A DNA stretch of 64,000 nt from RPQJ01 sp963731105 (GTDB lineage: Bacteria; Pseudomonadota; Gammaproteobacteria; Steroidobacterales; Steroidobacteraceae). Where the stretch lies: the NCBI GenBank assembly GCA_963731105.1, contig CAVSUM010000029.1, positions 62,001 to 126,000 on the forward strand, read 5' to 3'. A model generated the notes under the pieces. It made no database searches, was not told where the DNA came from, and was given only the letters and a program-made list of their open reading frames with translations. A program made the translations under genes and the position numbers. Below are positions 39,166 through 48,109 of this stretch, in pieces (positions within the stretch are counted from its first letter, which is position 1; each line of letters opens with the position of its first letter).

Positions 39166-39468
39166 GTGCAACTGTCCTGGACCCTGCTTGCCCTGCTGGC
39201 TGCGATGCTGGCCACCGCGTGGTTCTGGCACGACAGCCTCGGCGCGCGTGAGACGGCCAATGCCGCGGCGCTCGAGACCTGTCAGGGCACCGGGGCGATG
39301 TTGCTCGACGGCACCGTCGCATTCCGGCGGATCGAGGCGGTACGGGTGCTGGGCGGCACGCTCGGCCTGCGGCGCACCTACGTCTTCGACTACACCCGCG
39401 ACGGGGCCACGCGGCAGCAGGGTTTCGTGGTGGTGACCGGCCGCACCATCGACAGCATCGGCCTCTGA
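39166..39468 (+). CDS. DUF3301 family protein
   Basis: A 100-residue protein with one N-terminal membrane segment (WTLLALLAAMLATAWFW), then a soluble domain with the family stretch ACQGTG-like (ETCQGTGAMLLDGTVAFRRI) and RRTYVFDYTRDGATRQQGFV. The function is unknown. GTG 39166, 3 bp after cysQ, gives the whole helix, and this close spacing implies co-transcription with cysQ. Confidence 0.8.
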   Translation: MQLSWTLLALLAAMLATAWFWHDSLGARETANAAALETCQGTGAMLLDGTVAFRRIEAVRVLGGTLGLRRTYVFDYTRDGATRQQGFVVVTGRTIDSIGL

Positions 39469-39545
39469 GCCGGGCTACCCCTTTGGCGTCGCCCGGGGCT
39501 AAGCTACCCGTCCTGCATCCGAGCGACCCGCGGGGCCGTCCCGTC

Positions 39546-39770
39546 ATGGCTGAAGCGATCGACAACGTCGACACCGAGACGTTCAAGCACCTCGAGCGGC
39601 TGCGCCAGCTGCGCATCGAGCACCGCGACCTCGACGACGTGATTCACCGCCTGCAGCTCGACCTGTACGTGGATCAGGTGCAGTTGCGGCGCTTGAAGCG
39701 GCGCAAGCTGCTGCTCAAGGACCAGATCGCCAGGCTCGAGAGCCAGCTGATCCCCGACCTCAACGCCTGA
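39546..39770 (+). CDS. DUF465 (YdcH-like) small coiled-coil protein
   Basis: A 74-residue, highly charged helical hairpin protein. EHRDLDDVIHRLQLDLYVDQ followed by the basic LRRLKRRKLLLKDQIARLES is the DUF465 pattern. It is cytosolic and of unknown function. ATG 39546 (MAEAIDN) is used; an in-frame start 63 bp upstream is less likely. It lies 5 bp before the MscS-type gene. Confidence 0.8.
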   Translation: MAEAIDNVDTETFKHLERLRQLRIEHRDLDDVIHRLQLDLYVDQVQLRRLKRRKLLLKDQIARLESQLIPDLNA

Positions 39771-39775
39771 GCGTG

Positions 39776-41104
39776 ATGCAGAAGCCACCGCAGGCGGACG
39801 GCGCCATCATTGACCAGTTGCTGCTGCCCGGGAGCCTGCTGCAGATCGCGGTGATCGGCGGCGCGATGCTGCTCGGCTGGTGGATCGGGCGACTGGTGCG
39901 CCCGCGACTCGCATCAGCCGCACCGCCACAGGACTTCCCGAGCCGGGCACGCGAGGCCGCGTGGGTGGCGGCGCCGTTCGTGGCGAGCGTGCTGCTGCTG
40001 GCCATGGCCGCCGGGCTGCTGCACGCAGCGGGCACGGCGGCGCGCTACGTGGACGTGGCGGTGCAGCTCGCCGCGCTGCTGCTGCTGATCCGCGTCGTCG
40101 TTTACCTCGTCCGCGTCTCGCTCGGCGCCCGCGCGCGCCTCAAGGGCTGGGGCACGGCGATCAGCCTCGTACTGTGGGTGTTCCTGTCGCTGCACCTGCT
40201 CGGCTGGGGCGACAGCGTGATCGCCGCGCTCGACGGCATCGGCATGAATGCCGGCAAGACGCGCATTTCGGTGTGGTCGGTCGCCAAGCTGCTGGTGACG
40301 GTGAGCCTGTTCGTGGTCGCGGCGATGTGGGTGTCGCGCTGGCTCGAGCGCCGGGTGCTGAAGCTCGACGCGCTCGCACCGAACATGCGCATCGGCATCG
40401 CCAAGTTCCTGCAGGCGTTCCTGGTGGGCCTGTCGGTGCTGGTGGGCCTGAACGCGGCCGGCCTCGACCTCACCACGCTGAACGTGCTGACCGGCGCGAT
40501 CGGCATCGGCCTCGGCTTCGGCCTGCAGAGCATCGCAGCCAACTTCGTCAGCGGCTTCGTGCTGCTGATGGACCGCTCGATCAAGCCCGGCGACGTGATC
40601 AGCTTCACCGGCACCACCGGCACCGCCACCGAGGGCTTCGGCTGGGTCGAAGAACTGCGAGGCCGCTACGTCGTCGTGCGCGACCGCGACGGCGTTGCCA
40701 CGCTGGTGCCGAACCAGAACCTGATCACCAACTCGGTGGTGAACTGGAGCTACACCGACCCGCGCGTGCGCCTGAAGCTGCCGGTGCGGGTCAGTTACCA
40801 GAGCGATCCCGAGCTGGCCATGCGCTTGATGCTCGAGGCCACGGTCGGCCACCGCCGCGTGATCCAGGACCCGGCGCCGGTCGCCCGCATGATGTCGTTC
40901 GGTGACCACGGCATCGAGCTCGAGCTGCGCTTCTGGATCCCGGACCCGCAGGAAGGCGTGAACAACGTCCGCTCCGACGTGAATCGCGCGATCTGGAAGC
41001 TGTTCAAGCAGCACGGCGTGGTGATTCCCGTGGCGCAGCGCGAGGTGCGGCTCGAGATGGTGAGCCCGCGCGTCGGCGACGCCATGCCCGCCCGCGACGA
41101 CTGA
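39776..41104 (+). CDS. MscS-family mechanosensitive channel
   Basis: A 442-residue inner-membrane protein with about five or six hydrophobic segments, larger than E. coli MscS (286). The pore helix and beta domain are clear: VLTGAIGIGLGFGLQSIAAN, FVLLMDRSIKPGDVISF, then VPNQNLITNSVVNWSY. It releases solutes on hypo-osmotic shock by family analogy. ATG 39776 is used; a GTG one codon upstream is equally possible. It is followed after 3 bp by arfB. Confidence 0.9.
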   Translation: MQKPPQADGAIIDQLLLPGSLLQIAVIGGAMLLGWWIGRLVRPRLASAAPPQDFPSRAREAAWVAAPFVASVLLLAMAAGLLHAAGTAARYVDVAVQLAALLLLIRVVVYLVRVSLGARARLKGWGTAISLVLWVFLSLHLLGWGDSVIAALDGIGMNAGKTRISVWSVAKLLVTVSLFVVAAMWVSRWLERRVLKLDALAPNMRIGIAKFLQAFLVGLSVLVGLNAAGLDLTTLNVLTGAIGIGLGFGLQSIAANFVSGFVLLMDRSIKPGDVISFTGTTGTATEGFGWVEELRGRYVVVRDRDGVATLVPNQNLITNSVVNWSYTDPRVRLKLPVRVSYQSDPELAMRLMLEATVGHRRVIQDPAPVARMMSFGDHGIELELRFWIPDPQEGVNNVRSDVNRAIWKLFKQHGVVIPVAQREVRLEMVSPRVGDAMPARDD

Positions 41105-41107
41105 GCC

Positions 41108-41533
41108 GTGCCGGTCGAGGTCTCGCCTACGCTCACCCTTCCCGACGAGCTGGTCGAGGTGCGCGCCGTGCGTGCCTCGGGCCCGGGCGGGCAGAACGTC
41201 AACAAGGTGTCGAACGCGGTCGAGCTGCGCTTCGACTCGGCAGCATGGGCTGCACTTCCCCCCTCCGCCCGCCCGCGCCTGCGCCGCATCGCCGGGCGGC
41301 GCATGACCGGCGACGGACTGATCGTCATCGACGCGCAGCGCTTCCGCTCGCTGGAGCAGAACCGTGCCGACGCGTTCGAGCGGCTGGTGACGATGATCCG
41401 CGAGTCGCTGGTCGAGCCGAAGCCGCGGCGCAAGACGAAGCCGACGCGCGCGTCGAAGGAGCGGCGGCTGGCCGGCAAGACGCGCGACGCAAAGACCAAG
41501 CAGCTGCGCACTCGCATACGGAGCGAAGACTGA
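41108..41533 (+). CDS. arfB: alternative ribosome-rescue factor ArfB (YaeJ)
   Basis: A peptidyl-tRNA hydrolase that rescues stalled ribosomes. It has 141 residues. The catalytic GGQ motif is in RASGPGGQNVNKVSNAVELR, and the C-terminal tail is strongly basic (PRRKTKPTRASKERRLAGK), as needed to enter the empty mRNA channel. Size and tail separate it from release factors 1 and 2. It lies 3 bp downstream of the MscS-type gene. Confidence 0.93.
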   Translation: MPVEVSPTLTLPDELVEVRAVRASGPGGQNVNKVSNAVELRFDSAAWAALPPSARPRLRRIAGRRMTGDGLIVIDAQRFRSLEQNRADAFERLVTMIRESLVEPKPRRKTKPTRASKERRLAGKTRDAKTKQLRTRIRSED

Positions 41534-41578
41534 CCTGACCGGCGGTGGCGGCACGGCGTGCTACCGCTTGCGCAGGTC

Positions 41579-41618
41579 ACTTGTATAACGCAAGTTAGTG
41601 AACTATCGTAACGCAAGT
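41579..41618 (+). promoter_or_regulatory. two tandem copies of a 17-bp operator-like motif
   Basis: ACTTGTATAACGCAAGT (41579-41595) and ACTATCGTAACGCAAGT (41602-41618) start 23 bp apart and share ACT-N6-ACGCAAGT. The same motif occurs at 53805-53821 and, on the minus strand, at 55629-55645. These two copies end 22 bp before the first gene of the catabolic cluster. TATAAC inside the first copy could be a -10 element. A tandem-HxlR regulator encoded at 53.8 kb is the candidate binder. Confidence 0.7.
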
Positions 41619-41640
41619 GATACCCCAGGGGAGCGCGGCG

Positions 41641-43248
41641 ATGTCGGCACAGCAGAAATTCGACACGGTGGTGATCGGTGCGGGCGTGGCCGGGCTGGCG
41701 ACGGCCGCGCTGCTCGCCCGGGATGCCGGCCAGCGGGTGCTGGTGCTGGAGCGGGCGCCGTTCATCGGCGGGCGCACCCTGTCCTACGTGGGTCGCGGCA
41801 ATCGCGTGGTGGCCGACGGCATCGAGATGGATGCCCGCGGCTTCCGCAAGTCCCTGCCCTACGCCCACTGCTACCTCGGCAAGTGCACGCCCGGGATCGA
41901 GGAGATCTTCGAGCGCGGGCTGCTTGACGGTCGCACCTTCGAGGCCGGCGGCCACGGTCTGTTCTGGGGCAACCGCAGCCGCGTCGACGCACTGATGCAG
42001 CACCTCGGTGCGCACTGGAACCTGCCGCTGAACCGTGGCCTCGGGTTCGTCGTCTGGGACGGCGAAGGCCAGCCGGGCCGGGCGTTCCAGGTGGAGAAGG
42101 GCAAGCCGTATCCGTGGATGTCGGTCGACGGGTTCGCCGCGACCATGGAGCAGTTGCAGGCGATGGGCAAGAGCAGCTTCGAGGACATGGCCCGGCTGAT
42201 GCGCACTCCGCTGCAGGCGTGGCTCGAGCAGCGCAACCTGCACCCCGAGGCCTACGACTACATCAAGGTGCTCGCCGCGTCGCAGACCGCGCAGGCCGAG
42301 CCCGCGATGACGCCCACCGGCGACTTCCTCGGCTACATGGCCATTGCCGGCCAGATCCGCATGAACCTGGTGAGCGGGTCGGTCGCCACCGCCGACGAGC
42401 CGGGCTGCATCGCGATCCCGCAGCAGTTCGAGCGCGTGCTGCTCGAGCACGGCGGCACGGTGCTGCGCGGCACGCGGGCGCGCGAAGTGCTGATCGAGGA
42501 CGGTCGCGCCACCGGCGTGCGCATCGGTGGCGAGGACAACGACTACGACGGCGAGCGCGTCATCCGCGCGGACCGCGTGGTGTGCACGATCCCGCCGAAG
42601 TACCTGTTCCGCGTGCTGCCGCGGGCGGCATTCCCGCCGCAGTGGGTCGAGCTGCTGGAACGGCGGTTCTGGGGCGCGGGACTGCTGACCGGCTGGTGCG
42701 GCATGCGGCGCAGCGTCTTCCCCGACATCGGCCTGGCCGAGGGCAGCTTCGTTTTCATGCCCGGCGTGATCCGCGGCGAAGGCTTCATCGGCGCGGTGGA
42801 CATGGTGATGTGCGACTTCACCGCCTGGGGCGACGGGACCGCGCGGCGCGGCCCGCCGGGCAAGCGCGAATACCTGTTCTCCACCGCGCTCACCGACGAG
42901 GAGATGCGCAACCCGGACCGGGTCAGTCGCGTCGTCGAACTGTGCGAGGCGTGGGCGCGTACCACGTTCCCGACCTGGGACGAGGACTGCGAATTCATGC
43001 TCTGGACCCCGTCGCCCGAGGCGTACGGCCTGTGGCGGCCGGTCGGCGAGGACCGCCCCGACGTGACCTCGCCCTGGGTCGAGGGCCTGTACTTCGCCGG
43101 CGACCAGTACGGCCGGCGCATGTGGGGCGGCGGCGTCGACGGCGCGGCACTGTCGGCGGTGATGTGCACCGACGCCATCCTGGGCACGAACCTCGAGGAG
43201 CGGATCATGCCCGCTTACCACCGCGGGCTCCCGGAGCTTGCCGCGTGA
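41641..43248 (+). CDS. FAD-dependent oxidoreductase, phytoene-desaturase-like
   Basis: A 535-residue flavoprotein of the amine-oxidase/CrtI type. The dinucleotide fold is VVIGAGVAGLATAALLARDA, followed by the GG doublet in PFIGGRTLSY, and the C-terminal FAD motif is GLYFAGDQYGRRMWGGGVDG. No membrane helix. The substrate is unknown; in this context it may desaturate or oxidise a hydrophobic acyl-CoA precursor or isoprenoid. ATG 41641 has AGGGGAG upstream. Its stop overlaps the next gene as GTGA. It opens an operon behind two operator-like motifs. Confidence 0.78.
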   Translation: MSAQQKFDTVVIGAGVAGLATAALLARDAGQRVLVLERAPFIGGRTLSYVGRGNRVVADGIEMDARGFRKSLPYAHCYLGKCTPGIEEIFERGLLDGRTFEAGGHGLFWGNRSRVDALMQHLGAHWNLPLNRGLGFVVWDGEGQPGRAFQVEKGKPYPWMSVDGFAATMEQLQAMGKSSFEDMARLMRTPLQAWLEQRNLHPEAYDYIKVLAASQTAQAEPAMTPTGDFLGYMAIAGQIRMNLVSGSVATADEPGCIAIPQQFERVLLEHGGTVLRGTRAREVLIEDGRATGVRIGGEDNDYDGERVIRADRVVCTIPPKYLFRVLPRAAFPPQWVELLERRFWGAGLLTGWCGMRRSVFPDIGLAEGSFVFMPGVIRGEGFIGAVDMVMCDFTAWGDGTARRGPPGKREYLFSTALTDEEMRNPDRVSRVVELCEAWARTTFPTWDEDCEFMLWTPSPEAYGLWRPVGEDRPDVTSPWVEGLYFAGDQYGRRMWGGGVDGAALSAVMCTDAILGTNLEERIMPAYHRGLPELAA

Positions 43249-44441
43249 ACGCGCGACGCGGCGCGACGGCGATCGTCGGCACCGGCGAGGTGCCGACCGG
43301 CCGGTTCCCGGACCGGGGCGCGATCAGCTTTGCGCTCGACGCGGCGCGCCTCGCCATCCACGACGCGGGCATCGACAAGGACGAGATTGACTTCGTGATC
43401 CCGACCACGGCCGTGTTCAGCTTCCAGTTCAGCAACGAGCTGACCACCTGCCGGCTGGTCGAGGAACTGGGGCTCAAGAACGTCACCGCGAATGCGACCG
43501 TGTTCTCCGGCGGCTCGTCCAGCACCAACGCGCTGCGCATCGCCAGCGCGCTCATCGAAACGGGCCGCGCCCGCACGATCCTGTTCGTGCACTGCGACAA
43601 GCTCGGCACCGGCGTGACCTCGCAGGGCGGCATCGACCTGTTCTCGACCGCCGGCATCTCGATGGAGTGGGAGGTGCCGTTCGGCCAGCACTATTCCACG
43701 GTCGCGGCCCTCGCCACCCAGCGCTACAAGTACGAGACCGGCACGACCGACGAGCAGCTCTCGGCCGTCTGCGTCTCCAATCGCAGGTGGGCGGAACTGA
43801 ATCCCAACGCGTTCTTTCGCAAGCCGCTGACGATCGAAGAAGTGATGTCCTCGAAGATGCTGGCGACGCCGCTGCGGGCCAAGCAGTCGAACATGCTGTT
43901 CGACGGCGGTGCCGCGTTCATCGTCACGTCCGCGCAACGGGCCCGCGAACTGGCCACGCGGCCCGCCTATGTGCTCGGGGAAGGGGGCGTGGTCACGCAC
44001 TTCGCCTACCACCAGGAACCCGACCTGACGCGCTTCGGCTGGGCCCGCGCCGGCCGCCAGGCGTTCGCCGAGGCCGGCATCGGCCCGCAGGACATCGACG
44101 TCGCCGAGATCTACGACTCCTACCCGATCTACCAGCTGATCGCGTTCGAGGAGATCGGCCTCGCGCCCCGTGGCGAGGCCGGCCGACTGCATTTCGACGG
44201 CGCCACGGCGCCGGGCGGTCGCATCCCGACGACCACCGACGGCGGCATGCTGTCGAAGGGCCACATCGGCGCCGGTGGCTCCGTCTCGCTGCTGGTCGAG
44301 GCGGCACGCCAGGTGATGGGTCGGGCCGGGCCACGGCAGGTTCCCAACTGCCGGTTCGCCGTCGAAACGGCCGTGGGCGGCACCTACATGGACGCCCAGG
44401 TCACGATCCTGGGCAGCGAGATACCGGGGGTGGCAGCATGA
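43245..44441 (+). CDS. thiolase-like protein, possible Ltp2-type aldolase
   Basis: A 398-residue thiolase-fold protein of the SCP2/lipid-transfer group. The N-terminus AIVGTGEVPTGRFPDRGAIS and the end GAGGSVSLLVEAARQVMGRA fit. The region where thiolases carry the nucleophilic Cys reads ATVFSGGSSSTNALRIA, with no Cys, so classical thiolysis is unlikely. Actinobacterial Ltp2 lacks that Cys too and works as a retro-aldolase with a DUF35 partner, and here a DUF35 gene follows with an ATGA overlap. The tyrosine-rich EIYDSYPIYQLIAFEEIG could hold catalytic residues. The aldolase role is inference. The start is GTG 43245. Confidence 0.78.
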   Translation: MNARRGATAIVGTGEVPTGRFPDRGAISFALDAARLAIHDAGIDKDEIDFVIPTTAVFSFQFSNELTTCRLVEELGLKNVTANATVFSGGSSSTNALRIASALIETGRARTILFVHCDKLGTGVTSQGGIDLFSTAGISMEWEVPFGQHYSTVAALATQRYKYETGTTDEQLSAVCVSNRRWAELNPNAFFRKPLTIEEVMSSKMLATPLRAKQSNMLFDGGAAFIVTSAQRARELATRPAYVLGEGGVVTHFAYHQEPDLTRFGWARAGRQAFAEAGIGPQDIDVAEIYDSYPIYQLIAFEEIGLAPRGEAGRLHFDGATAPGGRIPTTTDGGMLSKGHIGAGGSVSLLVEAARQVMGRAGPRQVPNCRFAVETAVGGTYMDAQVTILGSEIPGVAA

Positions 44442-44890
44442 GCAACGACACCGCGAGGCCGCCGAAGCCAGTGCCGGTCGTTCAACCTTGGGCGCGGCCG
44501 TTCTGGGACGCTGCCCGGCAGCACCGGCTGGTGCTGCAGGCGTGCAATGCCTGCCAGCGGCCGATCCACTACCCGCGCATCGCCTGTCCGCACTGCGGCG
44601 CCGACGACCTCGGCTGGCGGGAGGCCTCGGGCCGCGGCACGATCTACAGCTACACCGTGGTCGAGTCGAACGCGCCGTCCGCGTTCATCGCCGACCTGCC
44701 CTACGTCGTTGCGGTGATCCGGCTCGCCGAGGGGGTGCAGATGCTGTCGAACATCGTCGAGTGCGACCCAGCGTCGCTGCGGTGCGAGCAGCCCGTCGAG
44801 GTGGTGTTCGTGCCGCTGGACGACGAGTTCACGCTGCCGAAATTCCGTCCGGTACCGGACGCGCGCACGGCAGCGGAGCGCGGCGCATGA
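44438..44890 (+). CDS. Zn-ribbon/OB-fold DUF35 protein, partner of the thiolase-like protein
   Basis: A 150-residue DUF35 protein. The N-terminal helix with FWDAARQHRLVLQACNACQR leads into a rubredoxin-like ribbon C-x2-C and C-x2-C (NACQRPIHYPRIACPHCG), followed by an OB-fold with GRGTIYSYTVVESNAPSAF. DUF35 proteins form complexes with thiolase-like enzymes and bind acyl-CoA. It overlaps the thiolase stop by ATGA and the MaoC gene by ATGA, which supports a stable complex of the three products. Confidence 0.88.
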   Translation: MSNDTARPPKPVPVVQPWARPFWDAARQHRLVLQACNACQRPIHYPRIACPHCGADDLGWREASGRGTIYSYTVVESNAPSAFIADLPYVVAVIRLAEGVQMLSNIVECDPASLRCEQPVEVVFVPLDDEFTLPKFRPVPDARTAAERGA

Positions 44891-45336
44891 CTCCCTCGCG
44901 ATACGGCGACGAATTCAAGGTTGGCGACCTGCACCGCACCGCCGCGATCACTGTCACCGAGACGCACGTCGTCGCCTGGGCCGGCCTCACCGGCGACTTC
45001 TACCCGCTGCACATGGATCGCGAGTACGCCGCGAAGACCCAATTCGGCGAACGGCTGGTGCACGGTCCGTTCATCTTCGCGCTGGCCGTCGGCCTCGTCG
45101 CGCAGGCCGGGTTCGCGGGCGACGCCGCCATCGCCTGGCTGGGGGTGGACGGCATGCGCATGCTCGCGCCGGTGAAGATCGGCGACACGGTGCGCGTCGA
45201 GGTCCGGGTCAAGGAGACCCGGCCCACCAGCAACCCGCGCAAGGGCGTGCAGGTGTGGACCTACACGGTGCTCAACCAGCGCGACGAGCAGGTGCTGGTG
45301 TTCGACTACCAGCTGATGTTCCACATGCGCGGCTGA
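44887..45336 (+). CDS. MaoC-like enoyl-CoA hydratase
   Basis: A 149-residue hot-dog-fold hydratase. The hydratase-2 motif is AGLTGDFYPLHMDREYAAKT, with the catalytic Asp and His in place, followed by ERLVHGPFIFALAVGL. It should hydrate a 2-enoyl-CoA to the (3R)-hydroxyacyl-CoA that an Ltp2-type aldolase would cleave. It overlaps the DUF35 gene by four bases. The next gene, an acyl-CoA ligase, starts 3 bp after its stop. Confidence 0.88.
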   Translation: MTPSRYGDEFKVGDLHRTAAITVTETHVVAWAGLTGDFYPLHMDREYAAKTQFGERLVHGPFIFALAVGLVAQAGFAGDAAIAWLGVDGMRMLAPVKIGDTVRVEVRVKETRPTSNPRKGVQVWTYTVLNQRDEQVLVFDYQLMFHMRG

Positions 45337-45339
45337 CGC

Positions 45340-46911
45340 ATGCGCCCGCTCACCGTCGGCGAACTCTACGATCGCGCGGTGCGCCACGGCGGCGACCGCC
45401 CGGCGCTCACGCAGGACGGTCGTTCGATTACCTACGCCGACCTCGGTCGCGACGCGCTGCGGCTCGCGGCCGCGCTGCAGGCGCGCGGCGTCGCCCGGCA
45501 CGACCGCATCGCGTTCCTGATGGCGAACTGCATCGAGTACGTCGCCTGCGAGTACGCCACGGCCAGGATCGGCGCCACGCGCGTGCCGCTCGCCACGCTG
45601 CTCGGCGGCGACGACCACGTCTACATGATGAATTTCGCCCGCTGCCGGGTGCTGTTCTACCACCGGAAGTTCGCCGCGCGGGTCGAGCAGATGCTGCCGC
45701 GGCTCGAGTCCGTCGAACTCTTCATCTGCGTGGGCAGCGCCGAGGACGACCTCGTCACGGGTCACCTGCACCTCGCCGCACTGATCGCCGCCCCGTTGCC
45801 GGCCCCGGCCGAGGTCGGGGTCGACCCGGAGGACATCGCCGGCATTTACTTCACGGGTGGCACGACCGGGCGCCCGAAAGGCGTGCTGCTCTCGCATCGC
45901 GCCTGGTTCCACACCTACTACGCCGAGCTGCTCGATTTCGACCTCGGCTGGCACGAGGTCTTAGTCATCGCGACGCCGATGACCCACGCGGCGGGTTGCC
46001 TGCTGCTGCCGGTGCTGCTGCGGCAAGGCCGCTGCGTGCTGCTCGAGCGCTTCGATCCCGGGCTGCTGCTCGAGACCATGGCGGCCGAGCGCGCCACGGC
46101 GACGCTGCTCGTGCCGACCATGATCTACCTGTTGCTCGACCATCCGGGCCGCGATCGTCACGACCTCGGCAGCCTGCGCAACGTGCTGTACGGTGCTGCC
46201 GCGATCGCGCCAGAGCGGCTCGAGCAGGCACTCGCCGCGTTCGGGCCCGTGTTCACCCAGTTCTTCGGCCAGACCGAGGCGCCGATGGCGCTCACCGCAT
46301 TGCCGCGCGAGGCACACGTCGAACCGGACCCTGCCCGCCGCCAGGTCGTGCTGGCCTCGGCCGGACGCGCAACATACGCGACGACGCTGCGGCTGGTGGA
46401 CGACGCGGGCCACGACGTGCCGACCGGCAGCGAAGGCGAACTGATCGCGCGCGCGCCGAACGTGATGTCGGGCTACCTCGACGACCCTGCGGCGACTGCC
46501 ACGGCGCTGCGCGACGGCTGGCTGTACACGGGCGACGTCGCGCGCCTCTCTGCCGACGGGCTGGTCACGATCGTCGACCGCAAGAAGGACGTGATCGTCA
46601 GCGGCGGCTTCAACGTCTACCCGCGCGAGGTCGAGGACGCACTGTTCGAGCACCCGGCGGTGCGGCACGCGGCCGTGGTCGGCGCGCCGCACCCCAAGTG
46701 GGGCGAGGAAGTTCGCGCACTGGTGGTGCTGCACGACGGCGCCCAGGCGGACGAGCACGAGCTGATCGAGTTCGTACGGGCCCGCAAGGGTGGCCTGCAC
46801 GCCCCCAAGTCCGTCGAGTTCACCGACGCGATCCCGCTCACCAACCTCGGCAAGGTCGACCGCAAGCAGATCCGCGCCCGCTACTGGGCCGGACGCGACC
46901 GACGGGTTTGA
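45340..46911 (+). CDS. AMP-forming acyl-CoA synthetase
   Basis: A 523-residue ANL-superfamily ligase that activates a carboxylic acid as acyl-CoA. The P-loop is YFTGGTTGRPKGVLLSHRAW, the A5 motif QFFGQTEAPMA, the A7 region GWLYTGDVARLSADG, and the C-terminal lysine region TNLGKVDRKQIR. The hinge reads VDRKKDVIVSGGFNVYPREV. The chain-length specificity is not evident. No break is seen. It is probably the entry enzyme of this cluster. Confidence 0.9.
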   Translation: MRPLTVGELYDRAVRHGGDRPALTQDGRSITYADLGRDALRLAAALQARGVARHDRIAFLMANCIEYVACEYATARIGATRVPLATLLGGDDHVYMMNFARCRVLFYHRKFAARVEQMLPRLESVELFICVGSAEDDLVTGHLHLAALIAAPLPAPAEVGVDPEDIAGIYFTGGTTGRPKGVLLSHRAWFHTYYAELLDFDLGWHEVLVIATPMTHAAGCLLLPVLLRQGRCVLLERFDPGLLLETMAAERATATLLVPTMIYLLLDHPGRDRHDLGSLRNVLYGAAAIAPERLEQALAAFGPVFTQFFGQTEAPMALTALPREAHVEPDPARRQVVLASAGRATYATTLRLVDDAGHDVPTGSEGELIARAPNVMSGYLDDPAATATALRDGWLYTGDVARLSADGLVTIVDRKKDVIVSGGFNVYPREVEDALFEHPAVRHAAVVGAPHPKWGEEVRALVVLHDGAQADEHELIEFVRARKGGLHAPKSVEFTDAIPLTNLGKVDRKQIRARYWAGRDRRV

Positions 46912-46939
46912 CCGGCCGGACACTCCACGGGGAAGGCAC

Positions 46940-48109
46940 ATGGATTTCGACGACAGCGAGTACATCACCCAGCTGCGCGACACGCTGCGTCGCTTCCTCG
47001 AGCGCGAATTGCCGCGCGAGGCCGCGCGCCGGCACGACCAGGCGGCGACGTATCCGCAGGACGTCTTCCAGCGGCTGTGCCAGCTCGGCGTGACCGGGCT
47101 GACCGTGCCCGAGGAATACGGCGGCACCGGCGTGGACATCCTGGCGGCCGTCATCGTCATCGAGGAACTGGCGAAGCGCGGCACCTCGCTCGCGGGCCCG
47201 TACATACACTGCGCCTTCTACGGTGCGCTGAACGTGCTGGAGAACGGCAGCGAGGCACAGCGCCGCGAACTGTTGCCGCGGCTGGCGCGGGGCGAGATCC
47301 TGTTCGCCTATGGACTGAGCGAGCCCGACGTCGGCGGTGATCTCGCCTCGGCCGCCGTCTCCGCGCGACTCGAGGACGACGGCCGCAGCGTCGTAGTGAA
47401 CGGCACCAAGCGCTGGTGCACCGGTGCCCGCATCGCGGACTACATCTATACGCTGGTCCGCAGCGGACCCGCCGACGAACGTTACCGCAACCTCTCGCTG
47501 GTGCTCGTGCCCGCGGCTGCGCCCGGACTCACGATCGTAGACATCGATCACTCCGGGCTGCGCTATGCGGCGACGACCGACGTGATCTACGACGAAGTGC
47601 GCGTGCCGGTGGAGAACGTGGTCGGTGGCCGGGAGCAGTGGAACCAGGGCTGGCCGATGCTGGCCGGCCGCTCGCTGGACATCGAGCGGCTGGAGATCAC
47701 GGCCGTCGCGCTCGGCATCGCGTCGATCGCCGTCGACGACGCGTGGAACTATGCCCAGCAGCGGCGCCAGTTCGGGCGGCGGATCTGCGGCCACCAGGCC
47801 GTCCGGCACCTGCTGGTCGAGGCGCGCACGCGACTCGCCGCCTGCCGCCACATGCTCTACCACGCCGCCTGGCTCGCCACCGAGGGACGCGACTGCAGCG
47901 TCGAGAGCTCCATGGCAAAGCTGTTCGTGGCCGAGAACGCCGTCACGATCGTGCTCGCGTGCCAGCGGGTGCTCGGCGCCTACGGCTGCGCGCGTGACTA
48001 CGACATGGAGCGCTACGTGCGCGACCTGCTGTGCATGCCGATCGTCGGCGGCTCCTCGCACATGCAGCTGAACAACATCGCCAACCGCCTCGGGTTGCCC
48101 GCGAAATGA
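46940..48109 (+). CDS. acyl-CoA dehydrogenase family protein
   Basis: A 389-residue flavoprotein with the three ACAD domains. YGLSEPDVGGDLASAAV is the substrate/FAD signature and AYGCARDYDMERYVRDLLCM the C-terminal one. At the place where MCAD-type enzymes carry the catalytic Glu (EGT) the sequence is IVGGSSHMQL, so the base must come from elsewhere or the partner is a heteromer. GGGGAAGG lies before ATG 46940. It ends with an ATGA overlap into the kinase gene. Confidence 0.85.
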   Translation: MDFDDSEYITQLRDTLRRFLERELPREAARRHDQAATYPQDVFQRLCQLGVTGLTVPEEYGGTGVDILAAVIVIEELAKRGTSLAGPYIHCAFYGALNVLENGSEAQRRELLPRLARGEILFAYGLSEPDVGGDLASAAVSARLEDDGRSVVVNGTKRWCTGARIADYIYTLVRSGPADERYRNLSLVLVPAAAPGLTIVDIDHSGLRYAATTDVIYDEVRVPVENVVGGREQWNQGWPMLAGRSLDIERLEITAVALGIASIAVDDAWNYAQQRRQFGRRICGHQAVRHLLVEARTRLAACRHMLYHAAWLATEGRDCSVESSMAKLFVAENAVTIVLACQRVLGAYGCARDYDMERYVRDLLCMPIVGGSSHMQLNNIANRLGLPAK

